Assembly (NCBI GenBank): GCA_902780495.1
Contig: CACZFM010000007.1
Span: 60,935-124,934, forward strand
Reading direction: 5' to 3'
DNA length: 64,000 bases
DNA from: an uncultured Bacteroidales bacterium
Lineage (GTDB): Bacteria > Bacteroidota > Bacteroidia > Bacteroidales > Paludibacteraceae
Part shown: piece by piece, positions 55,150 through 64,000 of the stretch
Position numbering within the stretch: position 1 is the first letter of the stretch
Layout of the letters: each line of letters begins with the position of its first letter
Notes under the pieces: generated by a model
Database searches by the model: none
Seen by the model: the letters and a program-made list of their open reading frames with translations, nothing else
What the model was told of the DNA's origin: nothing
Translations under genes and position numbers: made by a program

Positions 55150-55455
55150 TCAAACTTTAATTTCGACCTCAACACCGCTGGCCAATTCCAGTTTCATCAG
55201 TGCTTCCACCGTCTTATTGTTCGAATTGTAGATGTCAATGAGACGCTTGTAACTCGAAAGTTCAAATTGCTCACGGCTCTTTTTGTTCACGAACGTTGAA
55301 CGGTTTACAGTAAAGATACGCTTGTGAGTGGGCAATGGAATAGGACCGCTTACCACGGCACCTGTTGCCTTCACCGTCTTCACAATCTTCTCTGCTGACT
55401 TGTCCACCAGATTGTGGTCGAACGATTTCAGTTTGATTCTGATTTTTTGACTCAT
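55150..55455 (-). CDS. rpsJ: 30S ribosomal protein S10
   Basis: A 101-residue protein also used in NusA/NusB antitermination complexes. [74 protein letters not shown] is the complete pattern. It comes directly after fusA with a 109-base gap; tuf, between them in many phyla, is absent. Confidence 0.98.
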   Translation of the reverse strand: MSQKIRIKLKSFDHNLVDKSAEKIVKTVKATGAVVSGPIPLPTHKRIFTVNRSTFVNKKSREQFELSSYKRLIDIYNSNNKTVEALMKLELASGVEVEIKV

Positions 55456-55491
55456 TTTCTTGATTTGTTTTTATTGGTTTACCATTTCACC

Positions 55492-55541
55492 CCCGCACGC
55501 TGTACACAAAGAGTCATTTGCTTGTGCCCTACGCGTGCGGG
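55492..55541 (-). other. Long hairpin between fusA and rpsJ
   Basis: CCCGCACGC (55492-55500) and GCGTGCGGG (55533-55541) pair perfectly over nine bases, with an inner CACAA/TTGTG pairing. It lies about 25 bases after the fusA stop codon and about 35 before the rpsJ start. On the transcript no T-run follows, so a processing site or partial attenuator is more likely than a full terminator. Confidence 0.6.
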
Positions 55542-55564
55542 CGCGTTCATTATAAATTAAATTT

Positions 55565-57679
55565 TTATACCAGTTCTGCGCGACCTCCACATTCGGTTAG
55601 CACTGCTTTCGCGATTGCGCTGCTTACGGGAGCATAGTGCGAGAACTCCATCGAACTCGTAGCACGACCGGAAGTAATGGTACGCAGTGCCGTTACGTAT
55701 CCGAACATTTCGCTCAATGGAACCTTGGCTTTCACGATGCGCGCACCCGTACGGGCGGTATCCATACCTTCCACTTGGCCACGACGTTTGTTCAAATCAC
55801 CGATCACGTCACCCATGCTCTCTTCCGGAGTAACCACCTCAATCTTCATGATAGGCTCCATCAAGGTCGGTTTGGCTTTCACACATGCATTCTTGAATGC
55901 CATCTGTGCACAAACCTCGAACGACAATTGGTCAGAGTCTACGGGGTGGAAACTACCATCAATCACGGTCACTTTCAGTTTGTCAAGCGGATAACCTGCC
56001 AGCACACCGGTCTTCATAGCACTTTGGAAGCCTTTCTCAATAGCCGGGATGTATTCCTTTGGAATATTACCACCTTTCACTTCGTTGATAAACTGAAGTG
56101 TGCCTTCGAAGTCTTCGTCTGCGGGTTCTACGCGGACAATCATGTCTGCAAACTTACCGCGGCCACCGGTCTGTTTCTTGTAGGTCTCACGCAACTCAAC
56201 AGGAGCTGAGATAGCTTCGCGGTATGCCACTTGCGGACGACCTTGGTTGCACTCTACCTTGAACTCGCGTTTCAGGCGGTCGATAATAATCTCCAGATGC
56301 AACTCGCCCATACCCGAAATAACGGTCTGACCAGTCTGTTCATCGGTCTTGACAGTGAACGTAGGATCTTCTTCCGCCAGTTTGGCAAGACCTACACCCA
56401 ACTTGTCAAGGTCTGCCTGACTCTTGGGTTCTACAGAGATACCGATTACCGGTGCGGGGAATTCGATAGACTCCAGGGTAATAGGATGCTCTTCCGAGCA
56501 CAGCGTATCGCCCGTGCGTATATCCTTAAATCCCACACCCGCGCCTATATCACCCGCGCATATAACATCCACGGGGTTCTGGTGATTCGAGTGCATTTGG
56601 AAGATGCGGCTGATACGTTCTTTCTTACCCGAACGGGTATTGTAAACATACGAACCGGCTTCCAATTTACCCGAATAAACTCTGAAGTAGCACAGACGCC
56701 CCACGTATGGGTCAGTGGCAATCTTGAAGGCCAATGCGCAAAGAGGCTCATCCTCATCGGGCTTACGGCTCAGAGGCTCTTCCGTACGAGGATCCTTACC
56801 GTCAATATGCTCAGCATCCATCGGACTCGGCAGATATGCGCACACAGCATCCAGCATAGTTTGCACACCCTTGTTCTTGAACGACGAACCGCATATCACA
56901 GGGAAAATGTGCATACCCAGCGTACCCTTACGGATTGCAGAGCGAATCTCGTCTTCCGTAATGGTGGACGGATCGGAGAAATATTTCTCCATCAGCACAT
57001 CATCAAACTCGGCAACGGTCTCCAACATCTTATCACGCCATTCTTCAGCCTCGGCTTGCAGATCGGCGGGGATATCGGCCACCTCATATTCAGCGCCCAT
57101 TGTCTCGTCGTGCCATAGGATGGCCTTCATCTTCACCAGGTCAACCACACCTTTGAATGTCTCTTCAGCCCCTACAGGAATCTGTATCGGACACGGAGTA
57201 GCGCCCAGAACCTCATGGATTTGAGTCACCACATCAAAGAAGTTGGCACCAGAACGGTCCATCTTGTTCACGTAGCACAAACGGGGCACACCGTACTTGT
57301 CTGCCTGACGCCATACGGTTTCCGACTGGGGTTGCACGCCGCCCACTGCACACAGAGCCATTACGGCACCGTCCAAAATACGCAGCGAACGCTCAACCTC
57401 TACCGTAAAGTCCACGTGACCCGGAGTGTCTATCAGGTTTATTTTGTATTTATTACCTGCATAGTTCCAGAACGTAGTCGTTGCAGCGGAGGTGATGGTG
57501 ATACCACGCTCTTGCTCCTGCTCCATCCAGTCCATAGTTGCGGCGCCGTCATGCACCTCACCTATTTTGTGGGTTAGACCCGTATAGAACAGGATACGCT
57601 CAGAAGTTGTAGTCTTACCGGCATCAATGTGAGCCATGATACCGATGTTTCTGTTCAGTTTTAAATCGTGTTTTGCCAT
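55565..57679 (-). CDS. fusA: Elongation factor G
   Basis: A 704-residue translocation GTPase. GTPase motifs: AHIDAGKTT (G1), [13 protein letters not shown] [10 protein letters not shown] (G2), DTPGHVDF (G3), NKMDRSGA (G4). The later domains end with [27 protein letters not shown]. It starts six bases after rpsG. Full length for the family. Confidence 0.98.
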   Translation of the reverse strand: MAKHDLKLNRNIGIMAHIDAGKTTTSERILFYTGLTHKIGEVHDGAATMDWMEQEQERGITITSAATTTFWNYAGNKYKINLIDTPGHVDFTVEVERSLRILDGAVMALCAVGGVQPQSETVWRQADKYGVPRLCYVNKMDRSGANFFDVVTQIHEVLGATPCPIQIPVGAEETFKGVVDLVKMKAILWHDETMGAEYEVADIPADLQAEAEEWRDKMLETVAEFDDVLMEKYFSDPSTITEDEIRSAIRKGTLGMHIFPVICGSSFKNKGVQTMLDAVCAYLPSPMDAEHIDGKDPRTEEPLSRKPDEDEPLCALAFKIATDPYVGRLCYFRVYSGKLEAGSYVYNTRSGKKERISRIFQMHSNHQNPVDVICAGDIGAGVGFKDIRTGDTLCSEEHPITLESIEFPAPVIGISVEPKSQADLDKLGVGLAKLAEEDPTFTVKTDEQTGQTVISGMGELHLEIIIDRLKREFKVECNQGRPQVAYREAISAPVELRETYKKQTGGRGKFADMIVRVEPADEDFEGTLQFINEVKGGNIPKEYIPAIEKGFQSAMKTGVLAGYPLDKLKVTVIDGSFHPVDSDQLSFEVCAQMAFKNACVKAKPTLMEPIMKIEVVTPEESMGDVIGDLNKRRGQVEGMDTARTGARIVKAKVPLSEMFGYVTALRTITSGRATSSMEFSHYAPVSSAIAKAVLTECGGRAELV

Positions 57680-57685
57680 ATTCGA

Positions 57686-58162
57686 TTAGAAACGGAAATG
57701 TGCGAATGCACGGTTAGCCTCAGCCATACGGTGCATATCTTCCTTACGTTTGAAGGCACCACCCTGACTGTTCATCGCGTCCATAATCTCTGCCGCAAGT
57801 TTCTCAGCCATCGAATGGCCGCCACGCTTACGGGCGAAGAGGATCATGTTCTTCATGGCTATCGACTCCTTACGGTCGGCACGAATCTCAGTAGGAACCT
57901 GGAAAGTGGCACCGCCAATACGTTTCGACTTTACCTCCACCAACGGAGTGATGTTGTCCAAAGCGGCTTTCCAGATATCCAGAGCAGTTTTCTCTGCATC
58001 CTTGTTCTTCTGACCGACAAGATCCAAAGCGGTATAGAATACGTCATACGCAGTATTCTTCTTGCCATCGAGCATGAGGTGGTTCACAAACTTGGCAACC
58101 ATTACCTCTCCGTACACGGGATCCGGCAGGATCACACGCTTTTTTGGTTTTGCTTTTCTCAT
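57686..58162 (-). CDS. rpsG: 30S ribosomal protein S7
   Basis: A 158-residue head protein that nucleates the 3' domain of 16S r[80 protein letters not shown] and [18 protein letters not shown] are typical. A 164-base gap with short hairpins (AGGC-GGAA-GCCT, CGGA-TG-TCCG on the transcript) separates it from rpsL. Confidence 0.98.
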   Translation of the reverse strand: MRKAKPKKRVILPDPVYGEVMVAKFVNHLMLDGKKNTAYDVFYTALDLVGQKNKDAEKTALDIWKAALDNITPLVEVKSKRIGGATFQVPTEIRADRKESIAMKNMILFARKRGGHSMAEKLAAEIMDAMNSQGGAFKRKEDMHRMAEANRAFAHFRF

Positions 58163-58326
58163 GTTGTTTTTACTTTGTTTTTTTGGTTGTAATCGCTTCA
58201 GGCTTCCGCCTTACTCAACCGATCAACCCATTTGTAATCTGTCCCAACGTATGGAACGTTTAGTTTTTACTTAGGAATTTTTGCATTGCCTTCAGCCCTT
58301 CACGGACATCCGGCGCGCCTCACGGC

Positions 58327-58707
58327 TTACTTCTTTGCTTTCGGACGCTTTGCTCCGTACTTGCTGCGACGCTGCAAGCGGTTAGCAACACCGGCCGTAT
58401 CCAGCGTACCGCGCACAATGTGGTAACGTACACCTGGCAGGTCTTTTACACGACCACCACGAACCATTACGATCGAGTGCTCCTGCAAGTTGTGACCTTC
58501 ACCCGGTATGTAAGCGTTCACTTCCTTCTGGTTCGTCAAACGAACACGAGCCACCTTACGCATTGCGGAATTAGGCTTTTTAGGAGTTGTTGTGTAAACG
58601 CGGACACATACGCCACGGCGTTGCGGGCAGCTGTCCAGTGCCGGACTCTTGCTGTTGTCCTGAAGTTCTGCTCTTCCTTTTCGAACTAATTGTTGAATTG
58701 TAGGCAT
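58327..58707 (-). CDS. rpsL: 30S ribosomal protein S12
   Basis: A 126-residue decoding-centre protein. [102 protein letters not shown] includes KKPNSA, where streptomycin-resistance changes usually occur; the Lys is the sensitive form. It is the first gene of the 33-gene operon and has a leader of about 120 bases. Confidence 0.98.
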   Translation of the reverse strand: MPTIQQLVRKGRAELQDNSKSPALDSCPQRRGVCVRVYTTTPKKPNSAMRKVARVRLTNQKEVNAYIPGEGHNLQEHSIVMVRGGRVKDLPGVRYHIVRGTLDTAGVANRLQRRSKYGAKRPKAKK

Positions 58708-58760
58708 TGTAACTTTTTTTGGTTAATAATTTTGTTGTTTGTTGTCTTTCTTTTTTGCTT

Positions 58761-58827
58761 CCGACCGCCCTTTCTCAATACTCGTTTTTCGTATATGTAC
58801 GTGCGTACATGAGAAGGGTAAGGCCGA
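58761..58827 (-). ncRNA. Structured 5' leader RNA of the rpsL operon (three-way junction)
   Basis: Outer stem: 58761-58777 pairs with 58810-58827 (on the transcript TCGGCC with GGTCGG, a small internal loop, then CCCTTCTCA with TGAGAAAGGG with one bulged A). Two hairpins fill the inside with no unpaired bases left: AUGUACG/CGUACAU (58795-58810) and AUAC/GUAU (58778-58794). The predicted transcript start is within a few bases of the outer stem. A role in ribosomal-protein feedback is inferred only from position. Confidence 0.6.
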
Positions 58828-58835
58828 AAAACGTG

Positions 58836-58866
58836 CAAAAGTACTGCTTTTTTTTGACATGACCAA
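58836..58866 (-). promoter_or_regulatory. Bacteroidota-type promoter for the rpsL-to-rplQ operon
   Basis: On the minus strand TTG (58866-58864), 20 bases, then TACTTTTG (58843-58836). The rpsL ATG is about 128 bases downstream. No other promoter of this type was found in the gaps of the following 18 kb. Confidence 0.8.
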
Positions 58867-58945
58867 ATATTTTTGCAAAAAAGTTTCAAAATTGTGCATT
58901 TTTCTGCTATTTTTCCTGTTTTGACAAAAAAAGATGAGATTTTCT

Positions 58946-58976
58946 TTGCCTTTCTCGGAATATTTTTGTACCTTTG
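58946..58976 (+). promoter_or_regulatory. Bacteroidota-type promoter for the two secreted-protein genes
   Basis: TTG at 58946-58948, 20 bases, then TACCTTTG at 58969-58976. It diverges from the rpsL operon promoter, about 80 bases away. The ATG is 106 bases downstream, and the leader carries three 11-bp repeat units. Confidence 0.82.
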
Positions 58977-59007
58977 CGGCGTTTTGTGAAGTAGGCACAA
59001 GAATGAC

Positions 59008-59040
59008 CATACCCTTACCATACCCTTAGCATACCCTTAG
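59008..59040. repeat. Tandem array, three units of 11 bp (CATACCCTTAG)
   Basis: CATACCCTTAC, CATACCCTTAG and CATACCCTTAG lie head to tail within the predicted leader of the 870-residue protein gene, about 30 bases after the transcript start and 42 before the ATG. Together with the arrays at 1.55, 14.31, 24.79 and 38.93 kb it shares only the period. Confidence 0.85.
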
Positions 59041-59082
59041 CGAAGGAATAAACGTACTTTGACCACACAAAAAACTGTATAA

Positions 59083-61695
59083 ATGAAACTTTCTTATCCC
59101 TCCAAAGTGCTCCTTGCACTTCTCTGTACTTCCGCTTCGGTTTCGCTGTCCGCACAGAAGCCCGTTTATCTGCCTGTTCCGTCCGAACGCTTGGTGCAGG
59201 CGTTGGAATACATCTATTTTGCGCTGGACGACGGCAATACAAGCGGTGAAAGGCAGACATGGTTCCTTTATGCCAATAGTGGAGAAACCAGCAAAGCGGG
59301 TGCACTTACCACTTCGCCCGAACTGCAAGGCGATTATGCTGTCCACTACTGCATGTACAATTCCTATTACGGGTTCTACCGTTTTCCCGATGTAGGGCAT
59401 AATTCTTACAAACATCTGCTCGGTCCTACGGCTTCCGCACAGGCTGCATACAACGCAGGTAACACCGATGCTACTTCGCCGGGGTCATACCTCGTCCTCC
59501 GGCAACTGGAATCTTCCACACCCACAGCCGCACACTTCACCATATCCACCTATTCCACTCTCGGAGGAAATACCTACTATCTGTCGCGCACGAACCGTTC
59601 CGTCAAGTGGTACACCACAATCCCTGTGGACCAGATTGCAGAAAAGAAAGCGGTCTCTTCTACCGAGTACGCGGGCGCATGGACCGTCTATATCACGCCT
59701 GAAAGCAGAGCAGACGGGGTAACCACCTCGTTTCATACGGGCGAACACGGAAACATCAGCGGACAGACGCTTTACCAGCGCTCCAATGTCACGGGTATTC
59801 CTTGGCCCGTTGTCTCGTCCGATGAGGGATGGATGTTCAACGGCTGGTACGACAATCCCGACCTGACAGGCGATGAATATATCCGCACACGCTCCGTATC
59901 GGGGTATTTTGTGCCCGATGCAGTCACGCACCTCTATGCGCACTATCTGCCCGAATCCGATATGCCGGTGCTTGCTTGGCAGACCGACGGAGTGCAGGTG
60001 CTCTATACCGGTAATGCCGTCTCTTACAGCATCGCCACGCCGGACGGACCGGAAGGCAGCAGGATGACACTTGCATCCTGTGAGGTGGACCGTGCCGTAT
60101 ACGAATTGTCTATTCCGGATTCATTGCTTTCCCGTGCAGGTACACAGGTGCTTGTCCGTCTTTTCAGTGATGATGGGATGCTCATGGGCTTCAAACGACT
60201 CACGGTTCCTGCGTACGTCACCACCGGTGCCTCACACGTGGATTATACCGATGAGATTGTCATCCTTTCCGGTGGCGTACTCACCCTTTCGCAGAATCTC
60301 ACATGTCAGAATCTTTCCGTGTACGGCAACGGCAAACTGGTCGTTCCCGAAGGCGTCTCTCTCACGGTCAATGGAAACCTCATTCTCCGCGGAGGCGAAT
60401 ATACGCACCGCACGTATCGGTTCTGTTATCCGCAGATGGTGGTAAAGGGTGCGGTCTTTACCCCTGATAACCGCATCTGTTACGACTACCTTGTCAGCAA
60501 CCGGCAGTACTACGCCCTTTCACTACCCTACGCTGTACCGTTCTCCAATATTACTTATGCCGATGGAACACCCGCAGAATTTGGTCTTCAACATTACAAC
60601 GGAGAACGCCGTGCACAGCACGACACCGGTTGGGAAGATGTCACATCCGGTACACTCCTCGCAGGGAAAGGCTACACCGTGTATGCCATGCCGAAGCAGG
60701 TTCTCGGCGACTGGCAGCAGTATGCCGTACTGCGCTTTCCCATGCACCCGGACCTCTCGCAAGGTGAAACTGCGGCATTGGGTCTGGATTATCGAAAAGT
60801 GCCTGTCACACCCTACGGCGCAGGAGAAAGCGATATCCTGCCCAACGAAGCCGGATGGAACCTCGTGGGGAATCCCTACCTTGCTTCTTTCTCCGGCATT
60901 CAAGGATTGGATGGCAACAATGGCATCGGTATCCTTGCCCTTTCCGACCAAGGTTACACCTGGCAGGGAACACTTCGCTATATCGTCATGCCCAATACGG
61001 ACGGAACCGTCTATCTGCCACAGCAAGTCAATCGTGCCGAACTCGGAACATTCCAAAACTTTTTTGTGCAGATTGGTCAGGGCGACTCACTCTGTTTCCC
61101 GTATGCCGGACGTGCACAGCAGGCACCTATGCGTTGGGAAGCCGCAGCGGATGAAAACGGCAACGACGAAGAACTGCTCACGGGCATCACCCTTTCGGGA
61201 CAGCAGCAGATTGACTATGTCGGACTGCTCTTTGCGCCAGCTTACACCACAGGATTCGATTACAATGCCGACCTCGGAAAAATGCAGAATCGCTCGCTTA
61301 ATCTCTACGCACTGTCTGGACAGCAACACCTCTCTTATATGGCCTTGCCGGAACCGCAAGTCATTCCTCTTGGCTATACAATCACCGACCCTGGCAGTTA
61401 CACCTTCCGGTTTGATGCCTCGCGGTACGACCCCACACACTTAGAGGGCCTCTACCTTACTGACCGCCAACTCAACCGCACCGTCAATCTTCTCTTAGAG
61501 GACTACACTTTCACTTCCGGCACAGCTTCGTCCGACACACGTTTTGTCCTTGAAACAGTCTCGGCACGCCATACCCCGACAGACATACAATCCGTAGAAT
61601 CCGACCGGCAAGGCACCTTCAAACGGCTGCAGGACGGTCATATAATAATCATGCGAGGTGCAGCACGCTATTCGCTGCTTGGTATCCAATTCTGA
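59083..61695 (+). CDS. Large secreted protein with B-repeat, beta-rich modules and C-terminal tail
   Basis: An 870-residue protein with a signal peptide (residues 1 to about 24, ending LSAQ). Residues about 215-290 form one InlB B-repeat-like unit (TTSFHTGEHG ... GWMFNGWYDNPDLTGDEYI ... HLYAHY). Residues about 395-445 are a short beta-helix-like stretch (VYGNGKLVVPEGVSLTVNGNLILRGGEY). Residues 466-603 match the module before the end of the giant protein (YYALSLPYAV ... GKGYTVYAMPK ... WNLVGNPYLASF). The C-terminus is IIIMRGAARYSLLGIQF, the fourth copy of the shared tail. No catalytic motif is seen; a surface or matrix role is likely. The next gene starts 11 bases downstream. Confidence 0.8.
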   Translation: MKLSYPSKVLLALLCTSASVSLSAQKPVYLPVPSERLVQALEYIYFALDDGNTSGERQTWFLYANSGETSKAGALTTSPELQGDYAVHYCMYNSYYGFYRFPDVGHNSYKHLLGPTASAQAAYNAGNTDATSPGSYLVLRQLESSTPTAAHFTISTYSTLGGNTYYLSRTNRSVKWYTTIPVDQIAEKKAVSSTEYAGAWTVYITPESRADGVTTSFHTGEHGNISGQTLYQRSNVTGIPWPVVSSDEGWMFNGWYDNPDLTGDEYIRTRSVSGYFVPDAVTHLYAHYLPESDMPVLAWQTDGVQVLYTGNAVSYSIATPDGPEGSRMTLASCEVDRAVYELSIPDSLLSRAGTQVLVRLFSDDGMLMGFKRLTVPAYVTTGASHVDYTDEIVILSGGVLTLSQNLTCQNLSVYGNGKLVVPEGVSLTVNGNLILRGGEYTHRTYRFCYPQMVVKGAVFTPDNRICYDYLVSNRQYYALSLPYAVPFSNITYADGTPAEFGLQHYNGERRAQHDTGWEDVTSGTLLAGKGYTVYAMPKQVLGDWQQYAVLRFPMHPDLSQGETAALGLDYRKVPVTPYGAGESDILPNEAGWNLVGNPYLASFSGIQGLDGNNGIGILALSDQGYTWQGTLRYIVMPNTDGTVYLPQQVNRAELGTFQNFFVQIGQGDSLCFPYAGRAQQAPMRWEAAADENGNDEELLTGITLSGQQQIDYVGLLFAPAYTTGFDYNADLGKMQNRSLNLYALSGQQHLSYMALPEPQVIPLGYTITDPGSYTFRFDASRYDPTHLEGLYLTDRQLNRTVNLLLEDYTFTSGTASSDTRFVLETVSARHTPTDIQSVESDRQGTFKRLQDGHIIIMRGAARYSLLGIQF

Positions 61696-61706
61696 AACAC
61701 GAAACG

Positions 61707-64000
61707 ATGAACAACCGACTTCTCTTCCTGCTCCTGTTTCTTTTGCCCTGCACCATGCGGGCGGATGTGTTCCCCTATCTTGACCTTGACCGTGCGCTTT
61801 GTCAGTATGGGACATTCCAGAACCCTGCTCTGCACACGGGACGTATTGACTCTCTCATCGGCACAGCTGTCTATGGTTGGCAGAGCAGGCATACCATTCT
61901 TTCCGACTCCACCGCCTACGACCCCTACACCTACACATCCAATCCCCGCAAAGGACTGCGTATGACACTGCCCGACGGACGGCCTTGTGTAAGGCTTGGT
62001 AATCTGGCATGGAGTAAAGAGTTTGTCAATCAGAAAGACTACAGCGGTGCTGAGCGAATCACTTACACCCACCGTGTAACCGATGCCGCACCCTTGCTGA
62101 TTCTCTATTACGCCGCCGTACTCCAGATGCCTGGACACAAAGCCGATGAACAACCTTCGTTCACGCTCCAGATTTTGGACGAATACGGACGATCTCTTTC
62201 CAGCGACTGCTACTCATTCGACTTCGTCTCCGGCTATAACATCGACCGCTCTCAATGGCATACCGACCGGTATTTCACCGGCACCTATCCGGGAGCCAAC
62301 TCGCCGCAGGATGTAAAGGAGGACTCTATCTGCTGGAAGGACTGGACGGCCATGAGTATTGACCTCAGCCCCTATCGCAATCGCACTGTCCGTATCCAGC
62401 TTACCACGTCCGACTGTTCGTTCTACGGGCACTATGGCTATGCCTATTTCGGTATTGATATTGCCGACCGCGATGTGCAGTTCGAGCGGTGCGGTGCCGT
62501 AGATGACTCCTCTACGCTGGCAGCCCCCGACTATTTCCGTTACCTCTGGCGGAGTGATGCCGACCCGTCTTTCGTTTCTACGGAACGAACCATTACGGTT
62601 CCTAACGATGGCACGCTCTATACCTGCCGTGTAATGAACATCGAGAACCCCGAATGTTATTTCACCATCTCCCGCCGTGCAGACCCGCGCGTACCCATTG
62701 CTTCTTATACGGCCGACCAGCGGCGAGGCGGATGTATGGACACACTTCTGCTAACCAATACCAGTTACGTCTCTTCCTCTTACCTCGGCCTCGACCGTCT
62801 GAACGAGGAATGTGAGACAGCCCTCTGGCAAATCCGCGACCCATGGGGCAATATAACAACATCTACATCTTACAATCCCGACACGGTCTTTCTCGTTCCG
62901 GGAGGTGAATATGAGATATCCCTCACCGCAGGCATATCGGGCGGACTCTGCGAGTCGGAAGAGACGCACTCGTTCCTTGTCGTTAATGCCGGCAAAACCA
63001 TCATACCCTTCGACACTGCCATCTGCCAAGGCAGTTTCTTGCAGCACGGACCCTTCATCCATACAGAAGAGGGTCCCTACTCCGACACACTCACCAGCAG
63101 TTATACCAGTTGCCACGACACCGTCATCTACCAGGGTTTTCTGCACATCAACCCTGTCACACGTATGCCGACGGAGGAGGCTGTTATCTGCCAAGGCGGT
63201 TATTACCTCTGGCGAGGCCTGCCTTATACCGACCCTGGCACCTATGCTGACACGCTCGTCAACCAATATGGCTGTGACTCTATCCTCACCATGCATCTCT
63301 CGGTCAGTCACGCCGGCATTGCCCGTCGCGCGCCATTGCCGCCGGACTCCTGGCTCGACCCCTACCCGCTGACTATCGACTCTGTTTTCCTGTGCAACCG
63401 TCCGGATACGCTATGGAATGGCAAACGCTATGACTATGCAGGAGATTACCGTGACACACTCATTGACCGCTATGGTTGTGACTCTGTCGCTTTCCTCCAT
63501 TTGGAGATGGCAGGCGTTCGGGACACCTTATATGACACTGTCTGCACACAAATGCTACCCTACCTATGGCATGGGTATTCATTCTATACAGACACCCTCT
63601 TCCGCGACACCACCTATTTGGAGGATGCAGACAAGTGTTTTGACACTATCTATACCCTTTACCTGCATGTAGAGCAGACAGGTGCCCTTGACACACTGCG
63701 CGATACCGTCTGCACACAGATGTTGCCCTATCATTGGAGAGGACAGACATTCCTTGCAGATACCATCGTCAGCGATACAACCTATCAGGCCGACTCTGAC
63801 ATCTGTTTTGATACCATCTATACGCTCTGCCTGCATGTAGAGCAGACAGGTGTCCTTGATACATTGCGTAATACTATCTGCACACAGATGTTGCCCTATC
63901 ATTGGAGAGGACAGACATTCCTTGCAGATACCATCGTCAGCGATACAACCTATCAGGCCGACTCTGATATCTGCTTTGATACTATCTATACACTCTGCCT
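61707..64000 (+). CDS. Large secreted repeat protein, 5' part (runs off the window)
   Basis: ATG at 61707 opens a frame that stays open to the last base, so at least 764 residues are encoded. A signal peptide ends near MRA (residue 19). Residues about 30-250 form a beta-sandwich-like domain. From about residue 430 there are repeats of the Bacteroidota type ICQGxYYLWRGLPYTDPGTYADTLxNxYGCDSI. From 63519 on there are near-identical 168-bp repeats coding for DTVCTQMLPYHWRGQTFLAD and CFDTIYTLCLHVEQTG. Each unit carries two cysteines that may pair. An adhesin-like, exported protein is the natural reading. It shares the promoter at 58.95 kb. Confidence 0.82.
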   Translation, partial: MNNRLLFLLLFLLPCTMRADVFPYLDLDRALCQYGTFQNPALHTGRIDSLIGTAVYGWQSRHTILSDSTAYDPYTYTSNPRKGLRMTLPDGRPCVRLGNLAWSKEFVNQKDYSGAERITYTHRVTDAAPLLILYYAAVLQMPGHKADEQPSFTLQILDEYGRSLSSDCYSFDFVSGYNIDRSQWHTDRYFTGTYPGANSPQDVKEDSICWKDWTAMSIDLSPYRNRTVRIQLTTSDCSFYGHYGYAYFGIDIADRDVQFERCGAVDDSSTLAAPDYFRYLWRSDADPSFVSTERTITVPNDGTLYTCRVMNIENPECYFTISRRADPRVPIASYTADQRRGGCMDTLLLTNTSYVSSSYLGLDRLNEECETALWQIRDPWGNITTSTSYNPDTVFLVPGGEYEISLTAGISGGLCESEETHSFLVVNAGKTIIPFDTAICQGSFLQHGPFIHTEEGPYSDTLTSSYTSCHDTVIYQGFLHINPVTRMPTEEAVICQGGYYLWRGLPYTDPGTYADTLVNQYGCDSILTMHLSVSHAGIARRAPLPPDSWLDPYPLTIDSVFLCNRPDTLWNGKRYDYAGDYRDTLIDRYGCDSVAFLHLEMAGVRDTLYDTVCTQMLPYLWHGYSFYTDTLFRDTTYLEDADKCFDTIYTLYLHVEQTGALDTLRDTVCTQMLPYHWRGQTFLADTIVSDTTYQADSDICFDTIYTLCLHVEQTGVLDTLRNTICTQMLPYHWRGQTFLADTIVSDTTYQADSDICFDTIYTLC
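63519..64000. repeat. Tandem 168-bp (56-residue) repeats, in frame
   Basis: Units begin at 63519, 63687 and 63855; the third is cut by the window end. Units two and three are nearly identical in DNA, while unit one is more diverged in its middle (PYLWHGYSFYTDTLFRDTTYLED against PYHWRGQTFLAD). The gradient suggests recent growth of the array towards the 3' side. An open frame on the other strand here is only a shadow. Confidence 0.92.

Noticed and set aside
56231..57118. A 295-codon frame on the plus strand opposite fusA
   Set aside because: EF-G is complete and in frame on the minus strand; the antisense product is low in motifs and has no promoter.
63579..63902. A repetitive Cys-rich frame on the minus strand
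   Set aside because: It is the antisense reading of the 168-bp repeats; the plus-strand frame has a signal peptide and runs unbroken for over 760 codons.

Overview
The window comes from a member of the Bacteroidales (phylum Bacteroidota). Eight promoters have the phylum's unusual form, TTG, then exactly 20 bases, then TAnnTTTG, usually read as TATCTTTG or TACCTTTG just before the transcript. The families DUF4491, DUF4105 and DUF4254, the str-S10-spc-alpha operon without tuf or adk, and the large secreted repeat proteins fit the same group. I cannot name the genus. No tRNA, rRNA, insertion sequence or CRISPR array was seen.

Layout. (1) 1-4000: the 3' half of methylmalonyl-CoA mutase, then a small DUF4491 membrane protein, a lipoprotein and a DUF4105 protein. 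(2) 4.0-14.2 kb: one 3311-residue secreted beta-helix/B-repeat protein followed by a 48-residue peptide gene and a terminator. (3) 14.5-24.9 kb, plus strand: a tightly packed envelope operon, namely MlaE and MlaF, a secreted M6 protease, exonuclease III, LptB, DUF4254, a GT9 heptosyltransferase-like enzyme, an LPS kinase, GT2 and GT4 transferases and an O-antigen ligase/polymerase. (4) 24.8-38.7 kb, minus strand, converging on region 3: GrpE and DnaJ head a run with hardly any spacing, followed by a barrel-like protein, an LtaS-like sulfatase, a second LtaS-like enzyme that is split and permuted over two genes, a GT4, an ATP-grasp ligase, an acetyltransferase, an ArnC-like GT2, an ArnE/ArnF-like pair, a WecE-like aminotransferase and a GT-C membrane transferase. 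(5) 39-40.2 kb: a secreted polysaccharide deacetylase. (6) 40.4-58.9 kb, minus strand: 33 genes from rpsL to rplQ, including fusA, secY, map, infA and rpoA. (7) 59-64 kb, plus strand: two more large secreted proteins; the second runs off the window inside tandem 168-bp repeats.

How the genes work together. Regions 3 and 4 together look like a lipopolysaccharide/glycan assembly locus: core transferases and kinase, lipid transport ATPases, ligase, and an Arn-style route in which a 4-amino sugar nucleotide would be made, loaded on a lipid carrier, flipped by a two-subunit SMR-type transporter and transferred in the periplasm. Four unrelated secreted proteins (giant protein, M6 protease, deacetylase, 870-residue protein) end in the same short tail, which suggests a common export or anchoring signal.

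Most unusual observations: (a) at least five short tandem arrays with different sequences but the same 11-bp period, one of which encodes the end of the O-antigen ligase; (b) the split, order-reversed LtaS-like gene pair; (c) a well-formed three-way-junction RNA at the very 5' end of the rpsL operon transcript and mutually exclusive hairpins before rpsH; (d) the shared C-terminal tail and a shared module before it.
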